From Roseibium aquae (GTDB taxonomy: Bacteria > Pseudomonadota > Alphaproteobacteria > Rhizobiales > Stappiaceae), in assembly GCF_008711285.1 (NCBI RefSeq), contig NZ_VXDC01000003.1, forward strand, positions 248,001 through 312,000: a stretch of DNA of 64,000 nt. The letters are read 5' to 3'. This document shows positions 35,451 through 44,580 of this stretch, piece after piece (the first letter of the stretch is position 1; every line of letters begins with the position of its first letter). The translations under genes and the position numbers were made by a program. Under the pieces are notes generated by a model. The model worked only from the letters and a program-made list of their open reading frames with translations. It was not told the origin of the DNA and searched no databases.

Positions 35451-36893
35451 ATGCGTATTTTTATCAGTCCGGTATTTGCTGCCGGCATTCTCGGATGGGC
35501 CGTGCTGCCATCTGCGGCCCAGACGGCAGAGGGGTGCACGGCCCTTGCCAATCTGCCGCTGGAAGGTGGCTTCGTGACATCCGCCAACGTTGTACCCGCC
35601 GCCGGCGATCTGCCGGCATTTTGCCAGATCCGGGCGGTCGCCCTGCCAGCGATCACCATCGAGGTGCGCCTGCCGCTGGACGGCTGGAATGGGAAGTACT
35701 ACCAAGCCGGATGCGGCGGGTTTTGCGGCATTCTCGGGCGGGCCGATGCCAGCGCAGGCTGGATCAACGCCATGCGCCCCGGCCTGATGAAAGGCTACGC
35801 CACCGCCACATCGGACAGCGGCCACCACGGGCTTTCGGTGGTCGATGCCACCTGGGCCCACGAAAACCCGCAGGCAGAACGCGATTGGGGCTGGCGGTCC
35901 ATCGGTGAGACCAATCGCGTGGCGGGGCGGCTCATCGAGGCATTTTATGGAAATGCGGCCGGGACATCGGTCTTTCAGGGCTGCTCGACCGGCGGCCGGA
36001 TGGCCCATATGGCGGCCTTGCGGTATCCGGAAATGTTCGACGGCATTATCTCCGGCGCTCCGGCTCTGGACTACACGGGGCTCGTGGGAACCAAGATGAG
36101 CTGGCTGATGCAGGCCAATACGGATTCCAATGGAGACGCCATCCTGAAACCGGGGAAAGAAAAGCTGATCGGCGCCGCGGTCATGGCCGGGTGCGATGGC
36201 CTCGACGGGGCCGAGGATGGTCAAATCAGCGATCCCCGCCTTTGCGCCCCGGACCTGTCCGCACTGCAATGCACGGCGCAAACGGGTCCCGATTGCCTGA
36301 GCGAAGCGGAACTCGGCGTCCTTGCCAAATGGTGGCAGGGACCCGTCGATTCTGATGGCGAGCAACTCTACCCCGGGGGTGTTCCGGCCGGATCCGAGCC
36401 GTACTGGTGGCTTTGGCTCACCGGCAACGAACAGGGCGGCGGCAGGCTCGTAAACGCCTTTACCACCGGGTTCGGCGCGCACATGGCCTTCGCCGAAGAT
36501 CCGGGCGCGGGCTGGAGCCCCCGGGACTTCGACTTCGACACCCATCCGGCCGCGATGGAGCCAATGGCGCGCGTTTACAACTCCGACGATCCCGACATTT
36601 CGAAATTCCGCGAAGCGGGCGGCAAGATGATCGTCTGGCACGGCTGGGCCGATGCCATCGTGACGCCGTTCAAGACTGTCGCCTGGTTCGAGGAAGCCGC
36701 CGAAATCGCCGGGGGACGGGAAAACCTCGAGGAAAACGTGGCCTTGTTCATGATTCCGGGCATGGATCACTGCGGCATCCTGCCGAGCCCCGGCGGTGTG
36801 TCCCAGGCCAACCTGGATCCGCTGACCCCCCTGGAAAACTGGATGGAAACCGGCGAGCGGCCGTCGTCGATCTTCGTGGAGGACGCGAACTAA
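35451..36893 (+). CDS. Tannase/feruloyl esterase family protein
   Basis: This protein is 480 residues from an ATG with a strong GGGAGG Shine-Dalgarno. A signal peptide ending in AAQTAEG predicts export. The family triad is visible: Ser179 in GCSTGGR, Asp401 in GWADAIVTPF and His440 in GMDHCG. Cys178 and Cys441 flank the Ser and His, which is the CS-D-HC motif of tannases and ferulate esterases. It should cleave ester bonds in galloyl or hydroxycinnamoyl esters of plant matter, or related aryl esters such as PET fragments. The 3' end overlaps the XRE gene by four bases. Two hairpins lie in its leader. Confidence 0.9.
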   Translation: MRIFISPVFAAGILGWAVLPSAAQTAEGCTALANLPLEGGFVTSANVVPAAGDLPAFCQIRAVALPAITIEVRLPLDGWNGKYYQAGCGGFCGILGRADASAGWINAMRPGLMKGYATATSDSGHHGLSVVDATWAHENPQAERDWGWRSIGETNRVAGRLIEAFYGNAAGTSVFQGCSTGGRMAHMAALRYPEMFDGIISGAPALDYTGLVGTKMSWLMQANTDSNGDAILKPGKEKLIGAAVMAGCDGLDGAEDGQISDPRLCAPDLSALQCTAQTGPDCLSEAELGVLAKWWQGPVDSDGEQLYPGGVPAGSEPYWWLWLTGNEQGGGRLVNAFTTGFGAHMAFAEDPGAGWSPRDFDFDTHPAAMEPMARVYNSDDPDISKFREAGGKMIVWHGWADAIVTPFKTVAWFEEAAEIAGGRENLEENVALFMIPGMDHCGILPSPGGVSQANLDPLTPLENWMETGERPSSIFVEDAN

Positions 36894-37792
36894 GCCCGGC
36901 GCCGGCCGGGCGCTGGAATATTCGTGTTCCCGCTGTTCAGCCGGCGCGCTCTTGCAACAGCCTGACTGACGATCTGCCGGCGCAACTCGCGCCGGGTCGG
37001 AACGCGCGGCGTTTGGGACGGCGGACCTTGGCGGTGCACGGACCGCCGCCCCCCACGCCGGATCATGTCGACCACCCAGGCGGCCCGGTAGCGGAAATCC
37101 ACCCCGCAGGCTTTGAGCCACTTCAGTCTGTGAGCCCGCATGCGGCGCAAAGCCCTGTGGCGGACCCTGTATTCCCGACGGAAACGCCTGAAGGCGGTGT
37201 CGAGCCGCCCGCGGAGCCACGACGCGCCTTCGACGGGCGCCCGGACCAGGACTGCGCCAACCGACCTCGCGCCGGCAAGCAAATCGCCGAGATTTCGCAC
37301 CCGGCCGGCCTTTGCGTTGGAGACAGGGAACGGACGTGCCTGACCTGCTGCGTTTTCCTGTTCGAGCGCCCGGGCGACCGCCTGCTGGAGGGCCTTGACC
37401 CCGCTGCCGGGGTCCTGTCCAAGATCCAGATCCACCCCCTCCGGACGCGCGCCAAAGGCATCCGCGCCTTCTTCAGCTTGCGGGAAAATCTCCATCAGGC
37501 TGACATAGTCTCCCTCCAATTGCTCGTGCAGTCCAAGGGCCCATAGCGCATTGACAAACAGTCCGAGGCTGACGGCCGGGTCGCCGCGTTCGAGCCGGAG
37601 GATTGTCTCGGGCGGCACGAAGAGGCAGCTGGCAAAGGCCGCTTCACTCAGTCCATACAGAGCGCGCGCTTCGCCAATCTCGCGACCCCAGGCGGCCAGC
37701 ATGTCGTGAATGGCGTCGGATCGCCTTGATTTCAAAGGGGTGTCGGAGGGCATGGCCGGTTCCCGCACGCGGCTGCGTGCCATTGATGTCAT
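36890..37792 (-). CDS. XRE/HipB-like DNA-binding protein with a basic C-terminal tail
   Basis: This 300-residue protein has a lambda-repressor-type helix-turn-helix near residues 30-90. The segment LSEAAFASCLFVPPETILRLERG resembles HipB antitoxins. No HipA toxin gene is beside it. The last 120 residues are very rich in Arg and Lys (REYRVRHRALRRMRAHRLKW), suggesting nucleic acid or membrane contact; I do not recognise that part. In-frame Met residues at 4 and 14 could also be the start. It is convergent with the tannase gene, overlapping by four bases, so the two are not an operon. Confidence 0.72.
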   Translation of the reverse strand: MTSMARSRVREPAMPSDTPLKSRRSDAIHDMLAAWGREIGEARALYGLSEAAFASCLFVPPETILRLERGDPAVSLGLFVNALWALGLHEQLEGDYVSLMEIFPQAEEGADAFGARPEGVDLDLGQDPGSGVKALQQAVARALEQENAAGQARPFPVSNAKAGRVRNLGDLLAGARSVGAVLVRAPVEGASWLRGRLDTAFRRFRREYRVRHRALRRMRAHRLKWLKACGVDFRYRAAWVVDMIRRGGRRSVHRQGPPSQTPRVPTRRELRRQIVSQAVARARRLNSGNTNIPAPGRRRA

Positions 37793-37882
37793 GCCGTAAC
37801 GCTATCATCGAGGGATTTGCTCGCTGAAACGGAGTCTCGCAGTTATGAACATTTGACTTTGAAGCCCAAGCGGCCGGCGACC

Positions 37883-39952
37883 CTACGGCCTGTCCGGCCA
37901 GTTCCGCGCAAGAACCTGACCCGCCGTCGCAGCATCCGGCAAACCGGCGGTGCGCATCGCGGCATGGGCCGCTTCCGCAAGGTCCCTGTTCTTGACGAGA
38001 ATCCCGGCGGCAAAGGCGCGCCGCAAGGCACTCGGATTTCCATCCGCAAGACGCAGAACGGTCCGGGCAGGCTGTTCGAGCTCTTCAAGGCGGCCGGCGG
38101 CTTGAAGCGACACCATGACCGATAGCCAGGCATTCATGGAATTTGGCACCTGCTCGGCTGCCTCAAGCTGCAGGTCAAGCGCCGCGTCGAACACCCGGGC
38201 CGCCCCAAGCGCCCGCCCGGCCTCCAGAAGCAGCCCGTAGTTGTCGGAGTCCCGGCAGCTTGCGGTCAGGGACACCACCGTTTCGGCATCCGATTCCGCC
38301 ACCGATGGATCAAACGCGTCCAGTGCCGCCCGGCAGGCAACGAGGGCCTCGCCAAGACGGGCCTGCACGGCGCCGGCATCCGGCCCGCCCCGGCCCAGCA
38401 CGAGCCTTGTGACATCGGAAAGGGGAATGGCTTCGAACCGTCCTTCGCCGCCACCGACGGCAATCCCCACCAACTCGCCGGCCTCGTTGACCAGCGCGCC
38501 GCCACTGACCCCAGGCTGCATGAAACTGGTCACATGCAAGCGGCCAAGCGGCGCATCGGCCGCCGGTTCGAACACCAGGCGGCCCGGTTCAAAGACCCGG
38601 ATTTCCCGGCGGTCGATATCCGCCCCGACCGTGTGAAGCGGACCCGTGAGGTCCTCCGGTCCCCGGACCTTGAGGACATGTCCGTCCTCGGGAAGCCCCT
38701 CCACCTCGATCAGGGCAAGATCGCCCGGGTAGCTGGAGGGCAGCACGCGGCCCGGGCGGGGTCCGCTTGGTGTGTACACGGTGACCGTGTCCCGGTCGCC
38801 GACAACATGGCGGTTGGTCACCAGAAGCCCGCGGCCGATCCGCACGCTGCTGGCGAGCGGATCAAACCCGCTGACGGGGAAAACGGCTTGCCGCGCCAGA
38901 CAGACAGGGTCCGGGAAAGCGCAGTCCTGCGCAGCCGTGGCAGGAACCGCGGGCCTCTCCTCACGCGCTGGAAAGGAGACCGTGACCCTGCGGTCCCGCC
39001 CGTCGCGCCACAGATCGAGCACGACCTCGCCGCCGGGGCGCACCAGCGCCAGAGCCGACATGGCGTCTCGCGGATGACGGACAGGACGCCCAGCGATTGC
39101 GGTGACCAGGTCGCCCGTTTGAACCCCGGCGAGACTTGCGGCACCGGAGGGCGGAAGCGCCGCCACCAGGGCGCCGGCCTTCTGGGAGAGCATGTCGCGC
39201 GGCGGCCGCTCCAACCGCCAGCCCGCGTCCACATACGTAACCGCTCCCCCGGCGATCAGGTCTTCGGCAACGCGCTCCAGCAAGCCGGACGAAACGGCAA
39301 AATTAATGCCGATGTTTCCATCCCCTTGCGAGGCAAAGATCGCGGACACCATACCGAGCAGCCGGCCTTCACCGTCCACCAGAGCCCCGCCAGAACTGCC
39401 CGGATTGGCGGCCGCATCGGTCTGGATAAAATCCTCGACCGCGTTGAACCCGGCATTGGCGACATTGTTCGCCGAAACGACGCCGCATGTCACCGACAGG
39501 TCCAATCCATAGGCATTCGCGACGATGCACGCACGGGATCCGACCGGCGCGCGGGGGGCTGGGACGAAGGCTGGAAGGTCGGCAGCAATCTTCAAAATGG
39601 CGATGTCACTGGCCTCGTCGGCGCCGACAAGCTCGGCCGCCAGGATGCGCCCGTCCGAAAGCCGTACCTCCAGGCCCACCGCCGGCTCGATCACATGATA
39701 GGCCGTCGCGATGTAACCGCCCGGCCTTATGGCCACGCCGGATCCTTCCGGCGCGCGTCCCGCCGGACCGCCCAGCCCGCCAACCGCCTTTCCAGGCCAT
39801 TGCGGCAGAACCGAAACGGTTGAATCCAGAACCCGCTGATCAAACGACAGGGCCGGACCCGCCATGGACAGACACAGGGATAGGTACAGGACGATGCCCA
39901 AGAGCCATCCCGGAGACTGTTGTCCCACTCGTATTTCCGTCGTGCCCGTCAT
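37883..39952 (-). CDS. Double trypsin-like serine protease with central PDZ domain
   Basis: This protein is about 689 residues from the ATG at 39952. An N-terminal hydrophobic signal ends near residue 36. The first protease domain has His86 in ATAYHVI, Asp116 in SDIAIL and Ser187 in NPGSSGGAL. A PDZ-like domain (about 255-330, ASLAGVQTGDLVTAIAGRP) follows. A second protease domain has His382 in TNRHVV, Asp411 in PGDLALI and Ser483 in PGVSGGAL. A helical, TPR-like tail ends the protein. Both triads are complete, so both domains could be active. It resembles a DegP/DegQ protein fused to a second trypsin-fold domain. It is expected in the periplasm, in quality control or regulated cleavage. It stands alone, behind a strong hairpin. 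Confidence 0.88.
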   Translation of the reverse strand: MTGTTEIRVGQQSPGWLLGIVLYLSLCLSMAGPALSFDQRVLDSTVSVLPQWPGKAVGGLGGPAGRAPEGSGVAIRPGGYIATAYHVIEPAVGLEVRLSDGRILAAELVGADEASDIAILKIAADLPAFVPAPRAPVGSRACIVANAYGLDLSVTCGVVSANNVANAGFNAVEDFIQTDAAANPGSSGGALVDGEGRLLGMVSAIFASQGDGNIGINFAVSSGLLERVAEDLIAGGAVTYVDAGWRLERPPRDMLSQKAGALVAALPPSGAASLAGVQTGDLVTAIAGRPVRHPRDAMSALALVRPGGEVVLDLWRDGRDRRVTVSFPAREERPAVPATAAQDCAFPDPVCLARQAVFPVSGFDPLASSVRIGRGLLVTNRHVVGDRDTVTVYTPSGPRPGRVLPSSYPGDLALIEVEGLPEDGHVLKVRGPEDLTGPLHTVGADIDRREIRVFEPGRLVFEPAADAPLGRLHVTSFMQPGVSGGALVNEAGELVGIAVGGGEGRFEAIPLSDVTRLVLGRGGPDAGAVQARLGEALVACRAALDAFDPSVAESDAETVVSLTASCRDSDNYGLLLEAGRALGAARVFDAALDLQLEAAEQVPNSMNAWLSVMVSLQAAGRLEELEQPARTVLRLADGNPSALRRAFAAGILVKNRDLAEAAHAAMRTAGLPDAATAGQVLARNWPDRP

Positions 39953-39990
39953 CACCTGCCCCGCGCTTTTCCTGTCAAAACCGCATTAGC

Positions 39991-40022
39991 GCATCGGGTG
40001 TTTTATTTGAAACGCCCGATGC
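39991..40022 (-). promoter_or_regulatory. Long inverted repeat upstream of the double protease
   Basis: GCATCGGGTGTTTT and GAAACGCCCGATGC form a 14-base stem with an ATTT loop and two G-T pairs, 39 bases upstream of the protease start. On the minus strand, TTTTGACA (a -35-like motif) lies between the hairpin and the start. It could be an operator or leader structure; it has no T-run. Confidence 0.5.
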
Positions 40023-40206
40023 TCTGGGAAACATGTGGCACATTCAATGTCCAGCCAAGTCGCGTCTGCAAATCTCCGGCGGGGCATTGTCTCACGCTTC
40101 GGGCGTCATCCGGACACGGCCATCGACTGGCCATCGACGGGCCGGTACGCGCAGGGCGGTGGCCCCACCCGAACGCTGGAGGTGCGATTGCCGGTTGCAA
40201 GCACGC

Positions 40207-40239
40207 AAAAGGGGCCCCGCGCAGCGCGCCCGGGACCCC
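40207..40239 (-). terminator. Rho-independent terminator of the BMP-family gene
   Basis: On the minus strand GGGGTCCC pairs with GGGGCCCC (one G-T pair), with an inner GCGC-GCT-GCGC stem, followed by TTTT. It lies 30 bases after the BMP-type binding-protein stop, so it ends that transcript. Confidence 0.75.
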
Positions 40240-40268
40240 GATCCGTGTCAATGCGCAAACGGCCAGCG

Positions 40269-41276
40269 TCAGAGGACGTCGGCGCACCCCGCGATTTCAC
40301 TCACAGCGCCGATGGTCATGGTGCCATTGGCCAATGCTGCCTTGGCGCCTTCCACCTCGGCCTTGATCCCGGACACGATGGCCTCATTATGCTCATCAAC
40401 CGCCCAATCAACGCCATTTTCGGCGAGGGTCATCGTTACAACACCTGGCTCCCAGGAACCATCCGCGGCGGCTTTCCAAGTCGTGTAGACGGCTTCGTCA
40501 ACACGCTTCGTGGCGGAGGTCAGGATGGTGCCGGGAATGAAGCCATTCTGATTTGTGTCGACCATGATTGCGAATGCGCCGGCGGTTTGCGCGGCCTGAG
40601 CGACGCCCTCCGCCGTCCGGCCAGCCGGGGCGAAGATCACGTCGACACCCTCGGCCAGCATGCCTTCGGCAATCCTTTGACCGCCTTCCACATCCCGGAA
40701 AGCGAGCGGTGTATCGCCAGCATACTCTGCTGCGATAGTGACGTCAGGCTTGGCTGCCTTGGCGCCCGCCGCAAAGCCGCACATGAACTTGCGGACCGGG
40801 GGAATGTCCATACCGCCGATCGTGCCGACCTTGCCGGATTGGCTCTTCAGTCCGGCGGCATAGCCGGCCAGGAACCCGGCTTCCTGTTCCGCGAAGAGAA
40901 CGGAGCGCACATTCGGCATATCGGGAATGAACCCGTCGATGATCGTGAACTTCACATCAGGATATTCCGCCGCGACCTTCTTGACCGCATCCGTATTGGC
41001 GAACCCGAGCGTGACAAGATGCTGAACACCGCGATCGGCAAACTGCCGGAGGGTTTGCTCGGTTTCGGCTTCATCGGCGGTCACCCGTTCGCGGATCGCG
41101 ATCTTGACTTCGCCGGTAGCGCGTTCGGTGCCGACAACGCCCTGCTCGTTGAAGCCGCCGTCGTTTTTCATCCCGTTGAACAAGATGGCGCCGCTGGTTT
41201 CGGCCATGGCCGAGGTCGAAGCCGACATGACCAGGGAAGCGGTCAAGCACAGTGTGGCGATCAGTCCAGATTTCAT
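40269..41276 (-). CDS. BMP family ABC transporter substrate-binding protein (orphan)
   Basis: This protein is 335 residues from the ATG with GAGGAA upstream; the open frame upstream is not protein-like. The signal peptide ends in STSAMAE. The BMP (PnrA/Med) signature includes GGFNEQGVVG, VKFTIIDGF and GFLAGYAAGLKSQSGKVGTIGGMDIPPV. Relatives bind nucleosides for ABC import, such as purine nucleosides. No permease or ATPase gene is beside it, so it may serve a system encoded elsewhere. It has its own terminator. The cyd operon lies just upstream in coordinate but faces the same direction, and the 200-base gap contains no shared transcript signal that I see. Confidence 0.9.
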   Translation of the reverse strand: MKSGLIATLCLTASLVMSASTSAMAETSGAILFNGMKNDGGFNEQGVVGTERATGEVKIAIRERVTADEAETEQTLRQFADRGVQHLVTLGFANTDAVKKVAAEYPDVKFTIIDGFIPDMPNVRSVLFAEQEAGFLAGYAAGLKSQSGKVGTIGGMDIPPVRKFMCGFAAGAKAAKPDVTIAAEYAGDTPLAFRDVEGGQRIAEGMLAEGVDVIFAPAGRTAEGVAQAAQTAGAFAIMVDTNQNGFIPGTILTSATKRVDEAVYTTWKAAADGSWEPGVVTMTLAENGVDWAVDEHNEAIVSGIKAEVEGAKAALANGTMTIGAVSEIAGCADVL

Positions 41277-41476
41277 TGATGGTTCCTCGAAGTTGCACCG
41301 GATTTTTTTCCGTAACGAGAGGTGCCCGCGGGATATTACCAAGTCATGACAAGCAGACGCACAAAAGCCCTGCAATTTGCCGATTTGAACAGATTGCAGG
41401 GCTTTCTGGCTTTCAACGTAAGCGGTAGGTTAAGAAAACTGCCAAGCCCAGTCAGCGCGGCAAGACAGCAGATACC

Positions 41477-41608
41477 TCAGATGGCTCTCTCTGGCCGAGC
41501 GGCCGCCTGCCGCTTCTTCTCGTCTTCGCGCATCTCCAGCCACATGGCATTGAGGATCGCAAGACAGCAAGCCAGCGGCATGCCCAGTAGCCAAGCAAAG
41601 TACCACAT
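41477..41608 (-). CDS. cydX: Cytochrome bd oxidase small subunit CydX
   Basis: This 43-residue single-span protein begins MWYFAWLLGMPLACC and ends in a charged tail (MREDEKKRQ). It matches CydX/CydS in length, N-terminal MWYFAW motif and charged C-terminus. CydX packs beside CydA and supports oxidase activity and stability. The gene starts 12 bases after cydB, so it completes the cydDCABX operon. It is below the size limit of usual gene calls. Confidence 0.9.
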   Translation of the reverse strand: MWYFAWLLGMPLACCLAILNAMWLEMREDEKKRQAAARPERAI

Positions 41609-41620
41609 CGTTCGGTCTCC

Positions 41621-42778
41621 TCAATAAGCGGTGTCTTTGTCGCGCTCGATGGACTGCTCGTCCACCTTGCCCCACAACACCTTGTAGACCCAGGCGGTGT
41701 AGACCAGCACGATCGGCAGAAAGATGACGGTCGCCACCAGCATGTTGAACAAGGTCGCATGGCTCGAGGCCGCGTCCCAAACGGTCAGGGAGGCGTCCGG
41801 CTGGACGGAACTGGGCAACAAGAACGGGAACATCGATACCCCGACCGTGGAGATGATCCCGAACACGGCGAACTTGGAACTGACAAAGGTGAGCGCCTCG
41901 AACCGGGTTTGCAACCCGATCAAGGCCCCGATCGTGCCTAGAAAGCCGAGCGCGGGTGCCAGCCATAGAACCGGATGCGCGGCATAGTTCTGCATCCAGG
42001 CGCCCGGTTCGCGCGCAACCTCGGTCCAGAGCGGATTGGCCGGCATGTTCGGATCGACCTCGGATACGATCCGGTATCCAGGTATCGCGCCGTCCATGAC
42101 AAACCAGCCGCCCAGGGCGAACAGCACCAGCACCAGCACGGCGGCGGCACTGCCGAACAGGCGCCCGCCATCGGCCACGGGACCATCGGCCCGCAGGCTG
42201 AGCCAGGCTCCGCCATGCATCACCAGCATTGCCAGGGAAAGCACGCCGCACATCAGCGTGAACGGCGTAAACAGACCGAAGAACGAGCCCTCGTAGGTCA
42301 TCCTCAGGTCAGTATCGAGGGTAAAGGGCACACCGAGCAAAACGTTGCCGACCGCGACACCGAACACCAGCGCCGGCACGGCGGACCCGACGAACAAGGC
42401 CCAGTCCCAGGCCGAGCGCCAAGCGGGGTCTGGCCTCTTTGAGCGGTACTTGAAAGCGACCGGCCGTAGGATCATAGCCGCCAGAACGACGAACATGGCC
42501 AGATAAAAGCCGGAAAAGCTGATGGCATAAAGCGGTGGCCAGGCGGCGAAGATCGCCCCACCGCCAAGGATGAACCACACCTGATTTCCCTCCCAGGTGG
42601 GGCCGATGGTGTTGATGGCAACGCGCCGTTCCAGATCGGTTTCGGCGACGAAGGGAAGAAGGGTGCCGACCCCCATGTCGAAGCCGTCGGTCACGGCAAA
42701 ACCGATCAGGAGCACGCCCAGCAGCAGCCACCAGATCATCTTCAGGGTCGAATAGTCGATCAGTTCATGCAGGACCAT
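41621..42778 (-). CDS. cydB: Cytochrome bd ubiquinol oxidase subunit II
   Basis: This 385-residue membrane protein has eight or nine helices. Motifs include WWLLLGVLLIGFAVTDGFDMGVGTLLP at the N-terminus and IGPTWEGNQVWFILGGGAIFAAWP, the family signatures. It forms the oxidase with CydA and reduces oxygen to water with ubiquinol at high affinity, without proton pumping. It starts five bases after cydA. Confidence 0.97.
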   Translation of the reverse strand: MVLHELIDYSTLKMIWWLLLGVLLIGFAVTDGFDMGVGTLLPFVAETDLERRVAINTIGPTWEGNQVWFILGGGAIFAAWPPLYAISFSGFYLAMFVVLAAMILRPVAFKYRSKRPDPAWRSAWDWALFVGSAVPALVFGVAVGNVLLGVPFTLDTDLRMTYEGSFFGLFTPFTLMCGVLSLAMLVMHGGAWLSLRADGPVADGGRLFGSAAAVLVLVLFALGGWFVMDGAIPGYRIVSEVDPNMPANPLWTEVAREPGAWMQNYAAHPVLWLAPALGFLGTIGALIGLQTRFEALTFVSSKFAVFGIISTVGVSMFPFLLPSSVQPDASLTVWDAASSHATLFNMLVATVIFLPIVLVYTAWVYKVLWGKVDEQSIERDKDTAY

Positions 42779-42783
42779 CTGGT

Positions 42784-44379
42784 TTACTCCGCTGCAACAG
42801 GCAGGGTGCGGGGCATGGGGGCAGCGGGTGCCGCATCCGGCGTCCGCTCTTCATCCGGACCCTTTCGGATATATTTCAACAGCAAGCTGACCTCGATCAC
42901 CAACAGCGTTGAATACAGGATCACAAAGCCGGCGAGCGTCAGCAGAACTTCCCAGACCGCCAGATTGGAGGCCGCGGCCGAGGTTGGCAGCATGCCTTCG
43001 ATGATCCAGGGCTGGCGGCCATATTCGGCCACGAACCAGCCCATCTCGCAGGCGATCCACGGTAGCGGGATGGACCAGACCGCAACATGCAGGAGCCAAC
43101 GGCGGTCCCGGTGCAGTGTATCCAGCTTGCCCGCCGAGGAGAGATAGAAGAAGACCGCGGTCAAAAGAATGAAGAAGAGCCCACAGGCCACCATGATCCG
43201 GAAGGCATAGAACATGGGCCAGACTTCAGGCACGGCGGACCAGGCCGCCGCGTCGATCTGCTCATTGGTCGCCTTCAGCGGCTCATCGGTAAAGGGCAGC
43301 AGCAAATACGCATACCCCAGCGTGTGCTGGTTCTGGATGAATGTCTCCCGCACCGCGGGGTCAACGTCTTTCGGGTTGTCGCGGATCTTCTGCAGCGCAT
43401 CCCAGGCAATGGCGCCCTGGCGGATCTTGTCTTTCGACTGTTCCACCAATTCATGAATCCCAGGGATCTCTTCGTCCAGCGAGCGCGTCGCGATCAGGCC
43501 CATGACATAGGGCACCTCGATCGCGAAGAGGTTTTCCCGCTTTTCCATATCCGGCCAGGCGACCACATTGAAGGCGGCCGGCGCCGGTTCGGTGTGCCAC
43601 ATGGCCTCGATGGTGGCGAGCTTCATTTTCTGGTTGAGATTGGCCTCGTAGCCGCTCTCATCGCCCAGCACGACCACAGACAGAGCGGATGCAAAGCCGA
43701 ACGCGGCCGCCACCGCCATGGAACGCTTGGCCACTTCCATGTGGCGGTCTTTCAGCATGTACCAGGCAGAGACCCCCAGAACGAACATCGCGGCAGTCAC
43801 ATAGCCGGCCGACACGGTGTGCACGAACTTGGCCTGCGCCACCGGGTTGAACAGCACCTCATAGAAGCTGGTGACTTCCATGCGCATCGTGTCGGGATTG
43901 AACATCGCGCCGACCGGGTGCTGCATCCAGCCATTGGCAATGAGGATCCAAAGCGCAGAGAAATTGGTGCCCAGCGCCATGGCCCAGGTCGCGCCCAGGT
44001 GCTGGCGCTTCGACAGCTTGTCCCAGCCGAAAAAGAACAGGCCGACGAAGGTTGCCTCCAGGAAAAAGGCCATAAGGCCCTCGATGGCCAGCGGCGCGCC
44101 GAAGACATCACCGACATACTGGCTGAAATAGGCCCAGTTCATGCCGAACTGGAATTCCATGGTGAGCCCCGTCGCCACACCCAGGACAAAGTTGATTCCG
44201 AACAGCGTTCCCCAGAACTTCACCATCCGTTTCCAGATCTCGCGGCCGGTCATCACATAGACCGTTTCCATGATCGCCAGAAGGATCGACAATCCAAGGG
44301 TCAGCGGTACGAACAAGAAGTGATAGAGCGCGGTCATGGCGAACTGGAGCCGGGACAAGCCGACGACATCGAGTTCCAT
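42784..44379 (-). CDS. cydA: Cytochrome bd ubiquinol oxidase subunit I
   Basis: This protein is 531 residues from the ATG with GAGGTG upstream; a GTG nine bases earlier is less likely. Heme ligands are visible: His20 in LYHFLF, His in FVHTVSAGY and Met in FRIMVACG. The GWDKLSKRQ and EYGRQPWIIEG motifs are standard. Length and the block around IRQGAIAWDALQKIRDNPKDVDPAVRE match the long Q-loop (bd-I like) type, not the short-loop cyanide-insensitive (CIO) type. It is the catalytic subunit of the bd oxidase in the inner membrane. Confidence 0.97.
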   Translation of the reverse strand: MELDVVGLSRLQFAMTALYHFLFVPLTLGLSILLAIMETVYVMTGREIWKRMVKFWGTLFGINFVLGVATGLTMEFQFGMNWAYFSQYVGDVFGAPLAIEGLMAFFLEATFVGLFFFGWDKLSKRQHLGATWAMALGTNFSALWILIANGWMQHPVGAMFNPDTMRMEVTSFYEVLFNPVAQAKFVHTVSAGYVTAAMFVLGVSAWYMLKDRHMEVAKRSMAVAAAFGFASALSVVVLGDESGYEANLNQKMKLATIEAMWHTEPAPAAFNVVAWPDMEKRENLFAIEVPYVMGLIATRSLDEEIPGIHELVEQSKDKIRQGAIAWDALQKIRDNPKDVDPAVRETFIQNQHTLGYAYLLLPFTDEPLKATNEQIDAAAWSAVPEVWPMFYAFRIMVACGLFFILLTAVFFYLSSAGKLDTLHRDRRWLLHVAVWSIPLPWIACEMGWFVAEYGRQPWIIEGMLPTSAAASNLAVWEVLLTLAGFVILYSTLLVIEVSLLLKYIRKGPDEERTPDAAPAAPMPRTLPVAAE

Positions 44380-44478
44380 AGTGAACACCTCGTTTGGGCC
44401 CGGCGGTCCCTGCCCCTCAGAAGACCGGCCCGACAGCCTTATCCGGCGGGCATTCCCTTCCGGATGCGACCAAATGTA

Positions 44479-44515
44479 TCAAAGAGATTTGAAAAACTCG
44501 TACGTGGAAACACGT
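44479..44515. promoter_or_regulatory. Inverted repeats upstream of cydA
   Basis: TCAAA-GAGA-TTTGA (44479-44492) and ACGTG-GAAA-CACGT (44502-44515) are perfect dyads in the 201-base gap between cydC and cydA. The gap suggests an internal promoter for cydABX, so these could be operators. Neither is a standard FNR box. Confidence 0.35.
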
Positions 44516-44580
44516 CCGGGGACCGGATAAATTGGGTCGCGGTGTCTCCGAATTATTGAAAGTAAACAGGAATTTACTTT

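Noticed and set aside
44479-44492. FNR box upstream of cydA
   Set aside because: The arms are TCAAA and TTTGA, the reverse of the TTGAT-N4-ATCAA order, so it is not an FNR site.
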